Virus record (IMG/VR): IMGVR_UViG_3300031886_000047
Coordinates: 1-23,079 of that record
Length of the DNA stretch: 23,079 nt
DNA from: a virus
Strand: one strand, 5' to 3'
The notes beneath the pieces are model-generated. The model ran no database searches, was not told where the DNA came from, and saw nothing but the letters and a program-made list of their open reading frames with translations. Below are positions 1 to 6,029 of the stretch, piece after piece (the first letter of the stretch is position 1; every line of letters starts with the position of its first letter). The translations under genes were made by a program, and so were the position numbers.

Positions 1-2
1 CC

Positions 3-275
3 GGCGCAGATGCACTATCGAGTCCGAGCTTGTCAAGAGAATGGTTGATCCTCCGACAGAATGCGTTGACTAACGCGGTCAATTTCACGGCAAACAACCC
101 CAATAGTGACTTAACGGTTGAGGCAGTGCTAGAAACTGCTGCGGAGTTCGTGGCTTGGACATCAGGAGACTCAGAAAAACTTGAGCTTGAGGAGGGTGGA
201 GCACAGGAGAAAGGTGAACCAACGGTTGCGGATTGGAAGGAGGCTGCTGTTGAACTTGTAAAAGCAGCTTCTTAA
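3..275 (+). CDS. Hypothetical protein, 5'-truncated by the window edge
   Basis: The reading frame is open from the first bases of the window to a TAA at 273-275, so the true start probably lies upstream. A TTG at 30 is the only start-like codon near the edge and has no convincing ribosome site. The visible C-terminal part (about 90 residues) opens with a helical, Trp/Arg-containing stretch (SREWLILRQNALTNAVNF), then a second helical part (EAVLETAAEFVAWTSGD) and an acidic linker, ending in a short Lys/Ala-rich helix. I do not recognise a named family. Small proteins with this RQ-A-V/ F-W pattern sit next to replication genes in marine podoviruses, and a DNA-binding accessory role is possible but unproven. 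It lies 15 bases upstream of the exonuclease gene in the same orientation, so it belongs to the early/replication operon. Confidence 0.6.
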   Translation, partial: GADALSSPSLSREWLILRQNALTNAVNFTANNPNSDLTVEAVLETAAEFVAWTSGDSEKLELEEGGAQEKGEPTVADWKEAAVELVKAAS

Positions 276-290
276 AAGGGAGTCAAGCTC

Positions 291-1133
291 GTGCCAGACA
301 CAATAGCTTTATTTGATGGTGATATTATCGCCTACCGTGCTGGCTTCGCCGCTGAGAAGCGGGTCTACTTTGATACACGTAACCCCCCAAAAGCGGGGGG
401 TTCTTCTTTTGGTACAAAAAAAGAAGCTTTGTTGGCGGTAGACAAGGAGCATTTGGACTATCAACGGAACTTGGAACCGCTGGAACACGCACTCCAAAAC
501 GCCAAGTCCCTGATCGACGGATCTTTAGAATATTTAAGGGAGGCGCGGAGCGTCCCTGTTAGTGACTACGTGACGTTTCTCTCGGGGAACGATCAAAAAC
601 CTAACTTCAGAATTAAAGTTGACCCTGAGTACAAGGCTAACCGTGACCCTAAGCACAAGCCTAGCCACCTTCCAGGTTTGATAGATTACTTAGTGGAACA
701 CCACGCGGGTTACCGCACACAAGGTTGCGAGGCGGACGATTTTTTCGGACACGCACAAACAGACGCTATTCAACAGGGTTTAGTGCCGGTGATAGTGTCT
801 ATTGACAAAGACTTGACACAACTAGCTGGATGGCATTACAACCTTGTCAAACAAGAGCTAATAGAGATTTCTAAGGAGGAGGCTACCTTAGTTTTTTGGC
901 GACAGATGTTAGAAGGGGACTCCGTAGACAACATCAAAGGGGTCGTTGGTATAGGGAAAGTCAAGTCCCGGCAATACATACCTAACAAGACAACCGACGA
1001 AGAAGCGAAGAAGATCGTTACAAAATATTATCAACGGGATCACGGAGATGTCTGGGAAAAGGAATACAACAAAAACTGCGACCTCCTTTGGATATGGCGT
1101 AAAATCCCAGACGAGTGTCCCCACAAAGTCTAG
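291..1133 (+). CDS. 5'-3' exonuclease, PIN/FEN type (T7 gp6-like)
   Basis: This is a structure-selective 5' nuclease of the PIN/FEN superfamily. In T7-like phages this enzyme (gp6) degrades host DNA and removes RNA primers. The metal-binding acidic residues are visible in order: D9 and D11 in LFDGD near the N-terminus, E147/D149/D150 in CEADD, D172/D174 in SIDKD, and D210/D213 in GDSVDN. The last is followed by a helix-hairpin-helix-like segment (VVGIGKVK) that would bind DNA. At 280 residues the length is normal for a phage member. Translation starts at GTG 291; AAAAGGG at 274-280 is a usable ribosome site. The 3' end overlaps the endonuclease gene by 86 bases. Residues 30-40 are encoded across a terminator-like hairpin (separate entry), in a region where family members are variable. 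The family call is confident; the specific biological role is inferred. Confidence 0.9.
   Translation: MPDTIALFDGDIIAYRAGFAAEKRVYFDTRNPPKAGGSSFGTKKEALLAVDKEHLDYQRNLEPLEHALQNAKSLIDGSLEYLREARSVPVSDYVTFLSGNDQKPNFRIKVDPEYKANRDPKHKPSHLPGLIDYLVEHHAGYRTQGCEADDFFGHAQTDAIQQGLVPVIVSIDKDLTQLAGWHYNLVKQELIEISKEEATLVFWRQMLEGDSVDNIKGVVGIGKVKSRQYIPNKTTDEEAKKIVTKYYQRDHGDVWEKEYNKNCDLLWIWRKIPDECPHKV
381..410 (+). terminator. Terminator-like hairpin inside the exonuclease gene
   Basis: A perfect 8-base stem, AACCCCCC (381-388) with GGGGGGTT (395-402), encloses a 6-base loop. It is followed immediately by CTTCTTTT (403-410), which is the architecture of a plus-strand intrinsic terminator. It lies wholly within codons 31-40 of the exonuclease. 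Ribosomes following the polymerase could mask it. It could otherwise attenuate the downstream operon or be a palindromic insertion tolerated in frame. The structure is certain from sequence; activity is not shown. Confidence 0.5.
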
Positions 1134-1554
1134 TATAAAACCGTATAGGTCTAGGTTTGAATTTAATATAGCTCTTTGGTTAGAGCAGTCTGGTGTCGCT
1201 TTTGAGTACGAACCAAAGAAGATTTCGTACTTGCACCCAGTACACCAAGGTACTTGCCTTTCTTGTGCGTCTTCGTATGTCGGTAGGCGCTCAGTGTATC
1301 TTCCCGATTTTTGGCTCCCTGAGCAAAAGCTTTGGATAGAGGCTAAGGGGAGATGGCCGGGGTCAGGCAGAACCAAGACGTTAGCTGTGTTGAGCAGTGA
1401 CAATGAACTTACGTTGGAAAATTTCAGGATGCTTTTCATGTATGACAATTGGCTTACGAAGAAACACCGCCAAACTTATACCGGATGGTGCCAAGCTCAG
1501 GGGATCATATGTGCAACAGGCGTTGAGCTTCCAAAGGAGTGGTTAAATACATAG
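1048..1554 (+). CDS. Endonuclease I, Holliday-junction resolvase (T7 gp3-like)
   Basis: Members of this family cut branched DNA and, in T7, help degrade host DNA and resolve replication intermediates as a domain-swapped dimer. The catalytic pattern of T7 endonuclease I is present: E38 in YRSRFE, D87 in LPDF, and E98/K100 in IEAKG. The GYG near the N-terminus and the C-terminal GIICATGVELPKEWL also resemble T7. Compared with T7 there is an insertion between the first and second catalytic elements (residues about 63-83) carrying a CxxC (C70, C73). The ATG at 1048 lies inside the exonuclease gene (86-base overlap) and no better start exists downstream before the conserved core. The two nucleases are thus translationally nested. 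The pairing of exonuclease with endonuclease supports a host-DNA breakdown and recombination role. Confidence 0.88.
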   Translation: MSGKRNTTKTATSFGYGVKSQTSVPTKSSIKPYRSRFEFNIALWLEQSGVAFEYEPKKISYLHPVHQGTCLSCASSYVGRRSVYLPDFWLPEQKLWIEAKGRWPGSGRTKTLAVLSSDNELTLENFRMLFMYDNWLTKKHRQTYTGWCQAQGIICATGVELPKEWLNT

Positions 1555-1563
1555 GAGATTACC

Positions 1564-2010
1564 ATGAAATATTTGCTCACTTATAAAGATGAAGAAAACT
1601 GTCTTGATGAAATGGGGTGGCCCCCTCCAGAAGAAGATTTAGAACTCTTTGACACGGAAGAAGAGTTAGTAGCCTACTTAGTGACGGAACTAACCTTCAA
1701 CGATCTTCAATTTCTCGATTCTCCTTACTTTGACAAGAAGTTTACCGCAAAAGAGTTGTGGGAACCCCCAAAGGATCAGTGGGTAAGAAAATCCGTAGTC
1801 AGGACGCTTGTGAAGACTCTTGAAGATTTGGAGAACCTTTCTGTAGACATACGAGTCTATACTACGTTTGATTGGTATGAGGTTGAAGACGATTACACGT
1901 TGACAGGACTTCACCACATGAGCGAAGGGCTTTACGATGCTCTTTATGACCCAATCTCAGGACACTCATACATGAGTACTATAGGACATGTTCCCGGCTA
2001 CAGGGATTAA
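1564..2010 (+). CDS. Acidic hypothetical protein, 148 aa
   Basis: This is a short, strongly acidic protein (many Asp/Glu in the first 50 residues, with a PPPEED stretch) that I cannot assign to a family. It has no signal peptide, membrane segment or Cys motif. The middle third (residues about 60-110) looks mixed alpha/beta, and the C-terminus is rich in Tyr, Ser and His. GGAG at 1554-1557, six bases before the ATG, supports the start. It sits 9 bases after the endonuclease gene and 3 bases before the phosphoesterase gene in one operon. Small acidic early phage proteins often act as inhibitors or DNA mimics, but nothing here shows that specifically. Confidence 0.75.
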   Translation: MKYLLTYKDEENCLDEMGWPPPEEDLELFDTEEELVAYLVTELTFNDLQFLDSPYFDKKFTAKELWEPPKDQWVRKSVVRTLVKTLEDLENLSVDIRVYTTFDWYEVEDDYTLTGLHHMSEGLYDALYDPISGHSYMSTIGHVPGYRD

Positions 2011-2013
2011 CAT

Positions 2014-2775
2014 ATGAAACACGCGATGATTCCAGACACACAAATTTATCCTGGTAGTAAGACAGGACACTTACTTGCTGCAGGCAAGTATCTTAGAAAA
2101 CACAAGCCGGATAAGATTATTATCATAGGTGATTGGTGGGATATGCCGTCCTTGTCTAGTTATGATAGGCCGGGAGACAAGGGGTGGGAAACAAAAGACG
2201 TACACGCAGACCTAACTGCTGGTTGGGACGCTATGAAAACATTCCTTGCCGCTGTCCGTGCTAGAAACTACGACCCGGAGATACACTACTGTGTTGGGAA
2301 TCACGAAGACCGTATTACCAGAGCAGCAGATAGTGCTGTGACGAGAATGTTAGGTAAGTATCTTTCTCTTGAAGAGTTAATTCTCTCCCCCCTTGATGAC
2401 CTTGGGGTAAAGACACACCCGTTTTTGAAAGTCATTCAACTAAACGGAATATGTTACAGCCACTACTTTGTTAACCCAAGCAGCCTACTCTCTAACCCTA
2501 TCGGGGGTACAATAGAGAATAAGCTAAAGAACCTTGGACACAGCTTTACTATGGGTCACCAACAACAAAAGCAAACAGGAGAAATTTATACATGCAATGG
2601 ACAAAGACGGCGTGGGCTTGTGTGCGGACGCTTCTATCAAGATTACCATCCGTACCTTGGGCCGCAGAAAAACGCGCAATCTTGGAGTGGCATACTTATG
2701 AAACACGAAGTCAAGCAGGGAGATTACGACTTGATGGAGGTAAGTATGTCATATCTTCTGAAGGAGTCTGGATGA
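2014..2775 (+). CDS. Calcineurin-like metallophosphoesterase
   Basis: This is a phage metallophosphoesterase of the two-metal calcineurin superfamily. The metal ligands are recognisable: D8 in IPDTQ, D40 in IIGDWWD, N96/H97/E98 in GNHED, H150 in YSHYF and H182 in TMGHQQQ. The first motif is D-x-Q instead of the textbook D-x-H. I know this variant from related phage proteins that begin with PDTQ and carry MPSLSSYD, so it is probably normal for this subfamily and not a lesion. The substrate is unknown; phosphomono- or diester bonds in nucleotides or nucleic acid are plausible. The start is ATG 2014, three bases after the previous stop, with AGGGA as a modest ribosome site. Its stop overlaps the next start as ATGA (2772-2775), indicating translational coupling. 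Confidence 0.88.
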   Translation: MKHAMIPDTQIYPGSKTGHLLAAGKYLRKHKPDKIIIIGDWWDMPSLSSYDRPGDKGWETKDVHADLTAGWDAMKTFLAAVRARNYDPEIHYCVGNHEDRITRAADSAVTRMLGKYLSLEELILSPLDDLGVKTHPFLKVIQLNGICYSHYFVNPSSLLSNPIGGTIENKLKNLGHSFTMGHQQQKQTGEIYTCNGQRRRGLVCGRFYQDYHPYLGPQKNAQSWSGILMKHEVKQGDYDLMEVSMSYLLKESG

Positions 2776-2963
2776 CCTTAACCGTTGAAGAGCTTGTAGA
2801 ACGCATCGCGGATAGGTATGATCCAGACTTTATCGTGGAGATCCTAGACATAACTTCCGAAAGCCTACTGTATGCTTTCTTGGAGGAGGTTATAGAGAAA
2901 CAAGCCAGATTTGACTTGTGGGAGAACGGAAATGAAGGTGGAGAAGAGGAGGAAACGGCGTGA
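2772..2963 (+). CDS. Small conserved phage protein, 63 aa, acidic
   Basis: The frame stays open far upstream of 2772, but the start is set by AAGGAG at 2761-2766, five bases before an ATG that overlaps the phosphoesterase stop (ATGA). The upstream part is only a shadow of that gene. The product is a small helical protein beginning MTLTVEELVERIADRYDPDF, with a second helix around LLYAFLEEVIEK and a Glu-rich end. Proteins of this type (RYDPD..VE.LDI) are common in the early region of marine phages and have no known function. No signal peptide or membrane segment is present. The 3' end overlaps the next small gene by 32 bases. Confidence 0.72.
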   Translation: MTLTVEELVERIADRYDPDFIVEILDITSESLLYAFLEEVIEKQARFDLWENGNEGGEEEETA

Positions 2964-3096
2964 CCCTTACGCGAAAGAAGTTAGGACACCAAAGTATCGG
3001 CAAAGAATTGTCCCAGACATCAAAAAATATGACAGGGAAAAAGAAAAAAGAAAACGTTTCCGCGACCAAGAAGAACACCCTGTTCCTAGCGACTAG
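2932..3096 (+). CDS. Small very basic protein, 54 aa
   Basis: This short protein is extremely rich in Lys and Arg (starts MKVEKRRKRRDPYAKE; contains RTPKYRQRIV and KKYDREKEKRKR). It is presumably nucleic-acid associated, but that is inference from composition only. Short basic proteins with this 'RxPYAKE.RTPKYRQRIV' pattern recur in marine phage genomes as uncharacterised proteins. The start at ATG 2932 is chosen because GGAG at 2921-2924 precedes it by seven bases; an in-frame TTG at 2911 has no such support. The gene overlaps its upstream neighbour (to 2963) and its downstream neighbour (from 3029). Confidence 0.65.
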   Translation: MKVEKRRKRRDPYAKEVRTPKYRQRIVPDIKKYDREKEKRKRFRDQEEHPVPSD

Positions 3097-3208
3097 TGTT
3101 ATTGAGAGTGCTCACTATACGGTAACACGCTCCGGTAGAGAGCTAGACCAAGAGAATTTTAAGATTACTTACAACCGACTAAAGAAACTTTACGAGGAGC
3201 TTGGATGA
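3029..3208 (+). CDS. Small hypothetical protein, 59 aa
   Basis: The second half of this frame lies in sequence not used by another gene and encodes a plausible domain (VIESAHYTVTRSGRELDQEN, ending KITYNRLKKLYEELG). Its stop overlaps the ribonucleotide reductase start as ATGA, the same coupling seen elsewhere in this operon. The start is uncertain. ATG 3029 is inside the basic-protein gene and lacks a clear ribosome site; a GTG at 2960 overlaps the stop of the 63-aa gene but would duplicate 67 codons of another frame. No family is recognised. The Lys-rich N-terminus (MTGKKKKENVSATKK) is partly imposed by the overlapping basic gene. Confidence 0.55.
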   Translation: MTGKKKKENVSATKKNTLFLATSVIESAHYTVTRSGRELDQENFKITYNRLKKLYEELG

Positions 3209-5118
3209 ACCTGTATCAAGAGTATATACACAAGTCCAGATACGCCAGGTATCGAGAAGACTTAGGGCGTAGAGAAACTTGGGACGAAACTGTAGACAGG
3301 GTTGGGGAGTTTTGGGATGCTCGAATCCCTCAAAACGAAGTCCTAAGAACTGAGCTTAAATTAGCTTTAGAGGCTGTGCGAAGAATGGATGTCATGCCCT
3401 CTATGAGAGTTATGATGTCTGCAGGGAAAGCTTTAGAAGACCATAATGTAGCGGGGTACAACTGCGCCTATGTTCCGGTTGATGACCCGAAAGTATTTTC
3501 TGAAATTGTTTATGTATTAATGTGTGGTACAGGTGTGGGCTTTTCTGTAGAACGGGCTTACGTCAATAAGCTACCCTCGCTCCCTGACGAGTTGAGCACT
3601 ACTGACACTGTTATTACCGTAAGGGACAGCAAACTAGGGTGGGCGTCTGCCTACAGGGAGTTAGTATCCCTTTTGTACGGGGGTTTAGTACCCTCTTGGG
3701 ACTTAGGAAAAATTAGACCTGCAGGGAGCAGACTTAGAACCTTTGGTGGCAGAGCTTCTGGTCCCGCACCGTTAAATGATTTATTCCAGTACACCGTAGA
3801 GACTTTCAAAAACGCTTCTGGCAGACAACTTACAACGCTAGAGGTGCATGATGTTGTGTGCAAAATTGCCGACATAGTTGTTGTTGGAGGCGTCCGACGA
3901 AGCGCCCTCATCTCACTCAGCAATTTATCTGATGACCGCCTGCGAGGTGCAAAAGCAGGGCAGTGGTGGAACCCTATAGAGGAAGGTGGAGCACCGCAAC
4001 GACGGTTGGCAAATAACTCTGTTGCTTATACCGGCAAACCGGATGTGGATAGCTTTATGTCAGAGATGGTTTCGCTTTACAGAGACAAAAACGGAGAGCG
4101 TGGGATCTTCAATAGAGAAGCGGCCAGAACAAAGTATGTAGAGCACCGACGAGAAGAGAACCAAGAGTGGGGTTGTAACCCCTGTTCCGAGATCCTCCTA
4201 AGACCAGCACAGTTCTGTAACCTCACTGAGGTCGTTGTCAGGCCAAAAGACACTTGGAAAGACCTACTGGATAAGATTAAGTATGCGACCCTTATAGGCA
4301 CTCTCCAAGCCTCTCTCACTGACTTCAAATTTATCTCTAAGCGGTGGAAGACTAACTGTGAAGAAGAGGCGCTACTTGGAGTATCATTAACGGGTTGTTG
4401 CGACCACCCCCTTCTTAGTGGGCATAGGTTATCAACCGTTAAAGAAGATGAACTCCTCAAAGGGCTGGAGACATTAAAAGAGACTTCGATTGAATACAAC
4501 GAACTTTTCGCCGAAGCTTTGGGTATAAACAAAGCAGCCGCTATTACCTGCGTCAAACCAAGCGGTACGGTGTCACAACTTTGTGATACTGCTTCTGGCA
4601 TACACCCGCGCTTCTCCCCCTACTATGTGCGGAGAGTGCGAAGTGATACAAAAGATCCTTTAACAGCGTTTTTAAAAGATGCCGGAGTGCCTTGGGAAAA
4701 CGACCAGTTGAACAGCGAGAACGTGGTCTTTTCTTTCCCTACTAAATCTCCTAGTAAAAGCGTTTGTGTTAACGATGTTGGTGCGGTAGATCAGCTTGAG
4801 ACTTGGCAGCTATACAATGATTACTACACTGAACACAAACCTTCTGTCACTATTTATTACGGAGAAGATGAGTTTTTGAATGTGTGTAACTACGTGTGGG
4901 ATAACTTCAATACTATGAGCGGAATAGCTTTCCTACCCAAGAGTGGACACACATATCAGCAAGCACCTTATGAAGAGATAAGTAAGGAGATGTACCTCTC
5001 GTTAAGTGAGGCTATGCCAACGAAGCTTGATTGGGATAAATTAGTTGACTACGAGAATGAAGACAACACCTCTGTTCAACCTGAACTAGCCTGCAGTGCT
5101 AATGGCTGCGAGTTGTAA
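3205..5118 (+). CDS. nrdJ: Class II (adenosylcobalamin-dependent) ribonucleotide reductase
   Basis: This enzyme reduces ribonucleoside triphosphates to deoxynucleotides using a radical generated from coenzyme B12, feeding phage DNA synthesis. The pattern matches the monomeric Lactobacillus-type enzyme. C87 (YNCAY) and C338 (QFCNL) form the active-site disulfide pair. N325-C327-E329 (NPCSEI) contains the radical-bearing Cys, exactly 11 residues before C338 as in that family. C630 and C635 form the C-terminal redox shuttle (ACSANGCEL). LMCGTGVGFSVER and GGVRRSALISLSN are typical core blocks. At 637 residues it is shorter than cellular homologues, as usual for phages. GAGGAG at 3194-3199 supports the ATG, which overlaps the previous stop. 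No B subunit gene is needed or present. The terminal 13 codons recur at 5922-5963, so this 3' end may have been replaced (see findings). Confidence 0.93.
   Translation: MNLYQEYIHKSRYARYREDLGRRETWDETVDRVGEFWDARIPQNEVLRTELKLALEAVRRMDVMPSMRVMMSAGKALEDHNVAGYNCAYVPVDDPKVFSEIVYVLMCGTGVGFSVERAYVNKLPSLPDELSTTDTVITVRDSKLGWASAYRELVSLLYGGLVPSWDLGKIRPAGSRLRTFGGRASGPAPLNDLFQYTVETFKNASGRQLTTLEVHDVVCKIADIVVVGGVRRSALISLSNLSDDRLRGAKAGQWWNPIEEGGAPQRRLANNSVAYTGKPDVDSFMSEMVSLYRDKNGERGIFNREAARTKYVEHRREENQEWGCNPCSEILLRPAQFCNLTEVVVRPKDTWKDLLDKIKYATLIGTLQASLTDFKFISKRWKTNCEEEALLGVSLTGCCDHPLLSGHRLSTVKEDELLKGLETLKETSIEYNELFAEALGINKAAAITCVKPSGTVSQLCDTASGIHPRFSPYYVRRVRSDTKDPLTAFLKDAGVPWENDQLNSENVVFSFPTKSPSKSVCVNDVGAVDQLETWQLYNDYYTEHKPSVTIYYGEDEFLNVCNYVWDNFNTMSGIAFLPKSGHTYQQAPYEEISKEMYLSLSEAMPTKLDWDKLVDYENEDNTSVQPELACSANGCEL
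5105..5118 (+). repeat. 14-bp direct repeat, copy 1 (3' end of nrdJ)
   Basis: GCTGCGAGTTGTAA at the end of nrdJ is identical to 5950-5963. The similarity extends upstream to 5077 (30 of 42 bases equal by my count), with most differences at third codon positions. Together the two copies bracket the PAPS-reductase-family gene. Confidence 0.85.
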
Positions 5119-5122
5119 CAAT

Positions 5123-5806
5123 ATGAAACAATTAAAATTTAGTCTTAACCAAAGAACTTTTATTCATGTTCCCACTGATAGGGAGATTATTGTTCCTGTA
5201 TCTGGAGGAAAAGATAGCACTGCTACTCTCATACTCGCTTTACAAAATTTTGATAAGAAAAAAATAATCCCTTTACATTGTAATACAGGGTGGGATAACC
5301 CTAAAACTTATGAGTATTTGGAATATATGGAAAAACTTTCTGGGATCAAAATTCATCATACTTTTTTCAAAGAAGCTCCGAGTATGCCTGATTTAGTAAG
5401 AAGGGCAGGGAAGTTTCCTAACAGAAGAATGAGGTTCTGTACTGCTAGATATAAGGAAAGAGCAACAGGGCGCTGGTATAACGAAAATGGATTTTCTGAG
5501 GACAGGAAAGGCCAAGTGTGGTTAGGTATTAGGTCAGATGAATCTTGGCAACGGAGAAAAAAATATGGACAGCTAGACTCGGCGGATATACATGATTATA
5601 GGGAAATTTTTTCTTGGGTTCCGAAAAAAACAAATAGGAATATAAATGTAAGGTTTCCAATTATAGATTGGAGTACAGAGGATTGTTTTCAACACATTAA
5701 AAATTACGGGTGGAGCCACAATCCTTTGTACGATGAAGGCAGTAATAGGGTGGGGTGTTATCCCTGTTTGTTATCTTCCAAAAAAAATACAAGCCAAAGA
5801 GTTTAG
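5123..5806 (+). CDS. PAPS reductase-family PP-loop protein, main part (frameshifted)
   Basis: This is an adenine-nucleotide alpha-hydrolase-type protein of the phosphoadenosine phosphosulfate reductase family. The PP-loop motif SGGKDST is at residues 27-33, followed by LHCNTGWDNPKT, a RFCTARYK block with C106, and C212/C215 (GCYPC). Phage relatives have a second Cys pair near the C-terminus, which here lies in another frame (next entry). The real substrate is unknown; such phage proteins are variously linked to sulfur transfer or nucleic-acid modification. ATG 5123 is five bases after the nrdJ stop, with no ribosome site, so reinitiation after nrdJ is likely; a GTG at 5096 is inside nrdJ. The gene is much more AT-rich than nrdJ: 17 G/C in 5221-5280 against 33 in 4141-4200. 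As read it ends with 6 aberrant codons after an A8 run (5780-5787). Confidence 0.8.
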   Translation: MKQLKFSLNQRTFIHVPTDREIIVPVSGGKDSTATLILALQNFDKKKIIPLHCNTGWDNPKTYEYLEYMEKLSGIKIHHTFFKEAPSMPDLVRRAGKFPNRRMRFCTARYKERATGRWYNENGFSEDRKGQVWLGIRSDESWQRRKKYGQLDSADIHDYREIFSWVPKKTNRNINVRFPIIDWSTEDCFQHIKNYGWSHNPLYDEGSNRVGCYPCLLSSKKNTSQRV

Positions 5807-5921
5807 TACCGAGTTTGGAAAAAAACAACTTGAAATTATAAGAGGTTTGGAGAGGGAATTAAATATAAAATATGAAGCCCATGAAGAAACTTCGGGAACT
5901 TGTGAAATTTGCAATATCTAG
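5787..5921 (+). pseudogene. Displaced C-terminal part of the PAPS reductase-family protein
   Basis: In the frame one base ahead, reading resumes right at the A8 run and gives 44 residues with family-like content (KEFSTEFGKKQLEIIRG, then ending TCEICNI). Joining after two AAA codons, that is with seven As in place of eight, yields a continuous protein of about 265 residues with paired CxxC motifs (C212/C215 and C260/C263). Those could hold a metal or Fe-S centre. The stop is TAG 5919-5921. Either an extra A in the assembly, a real loss-of-function mutation, or slippage at the A-run explains the split. Confidence 0.7.
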
Positions 5922-5963
5922 CAGACGGAATTGACTTGTAGCGCAGATAGCTGCGAGTTGTAA
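5922..5963 (+). pseudogene. Orphan second copy of the nrdJ redox tail
   Basis: Starting at the base after the TAG of the PAPS-type gene, 13 codons plus TAA encode QTELTCSADSCEL. The nrdJ terminus encodes QPELACSANGCEL. Nine of 13 residues are identical, including both redox cysteines and the final CEL, while many wobble bases differ. The fragment has no start codon or ribosome site. It is best read as the original nrdJ 3' end, separated from its gene by a cassette that brought its own tail. It is in the same frame as the displaced PAPS-type C-terminus, separated only by the TAG. Confidence 0.85.
5950..5963 (+). repeat. 14-bp direct repeat, copy 2
   Basis: This is identical to 5105-5118 (GCTGCGAGTTGTAA). 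Recombination between the two copies would delete 845 bases and leave a single intact nrdJ terminus next to the convergent terminator, which is the presumed ancestral arrangement. Confidence 0.85.
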
Positions 5964-5977
5964 TCTTTCGAGATGTC

Positions 5978-6003
5978 ACAAAAGACACCCGCCGAAGCGG
6001 GTG
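5978..6003 (-). terminator. Intrinsic terminator ending the late (minus-strand) operon
   Basis: Read on the minus strand there is a 7-base stem CACCCGC / GCGGGTG closed by a UUCG tetraloop, followed by TCTTTTGTG. On the plus strand the stem is followed by AATGAGAGG, with no U-run, so it chiefly stops leftward transcription. It occupies the 66-base gap between the two converging gene blocks. Confidence 0.8.
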
Positions 6004-6029
6004 AATGAGAGGTCTTCACCGAGTCCAAA

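Noticed and set aside
909-1448. Long minus-strand open frame of 179 codons
   Set aside because: It is antisense to the exonuclease/endonuclease pair, has no recognisable motif or ribosome site, and both plus-strand genes have clear catalytic residues.
2014-2060. Loss of a metal ligand in the phosphoesterase (D-x-Q in place of D-x-H)
   Set aside because: Related phage phosphoesterases commonly start with PDTQ, and all other ligands are intact, so this looks like a subfamily feature and not decay.
2592-2771. Upstream extension of the 63-aa gene
   Set aside because: It overlaps the phosphoesterase in another frame, while AAGGAG and an ATGA junction mark 2772 as the start.
4077-4601. Minus-strand open frame of 174 codons opposite nrdJ
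   Set aside because: It is fully antisense to the catalytic core of the reductase, with low-complexity Ser/Leu composition typical of a shadow frame.
5096-5122. GTG 5096 as start of the PAPS reductase-family gene
   Set aside because: It lies inside the nrdJ tail, gives non-family residues, and has no ribosome site; ATG 5123 just after the nrdJ stop is more likely.
5772-5800. Programmed -1 ribosomal frameshift at the A8 run
   Set aside because: The displaced C-terminus is in the +1 (equivalently -2) frame relative to the first part, so classical -1 slippage would not reach it.
5077-5963. Intein or self-splicing intron in nrdJ
   Set aside because: The upstream nrdJ copy already ends with a full redox tail and a stop codon, the inserted sequence carries no intein splice blocks, and its coding frame fills nearly all the space a group I intron core would need. 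Tail replacement explains the repeat better.
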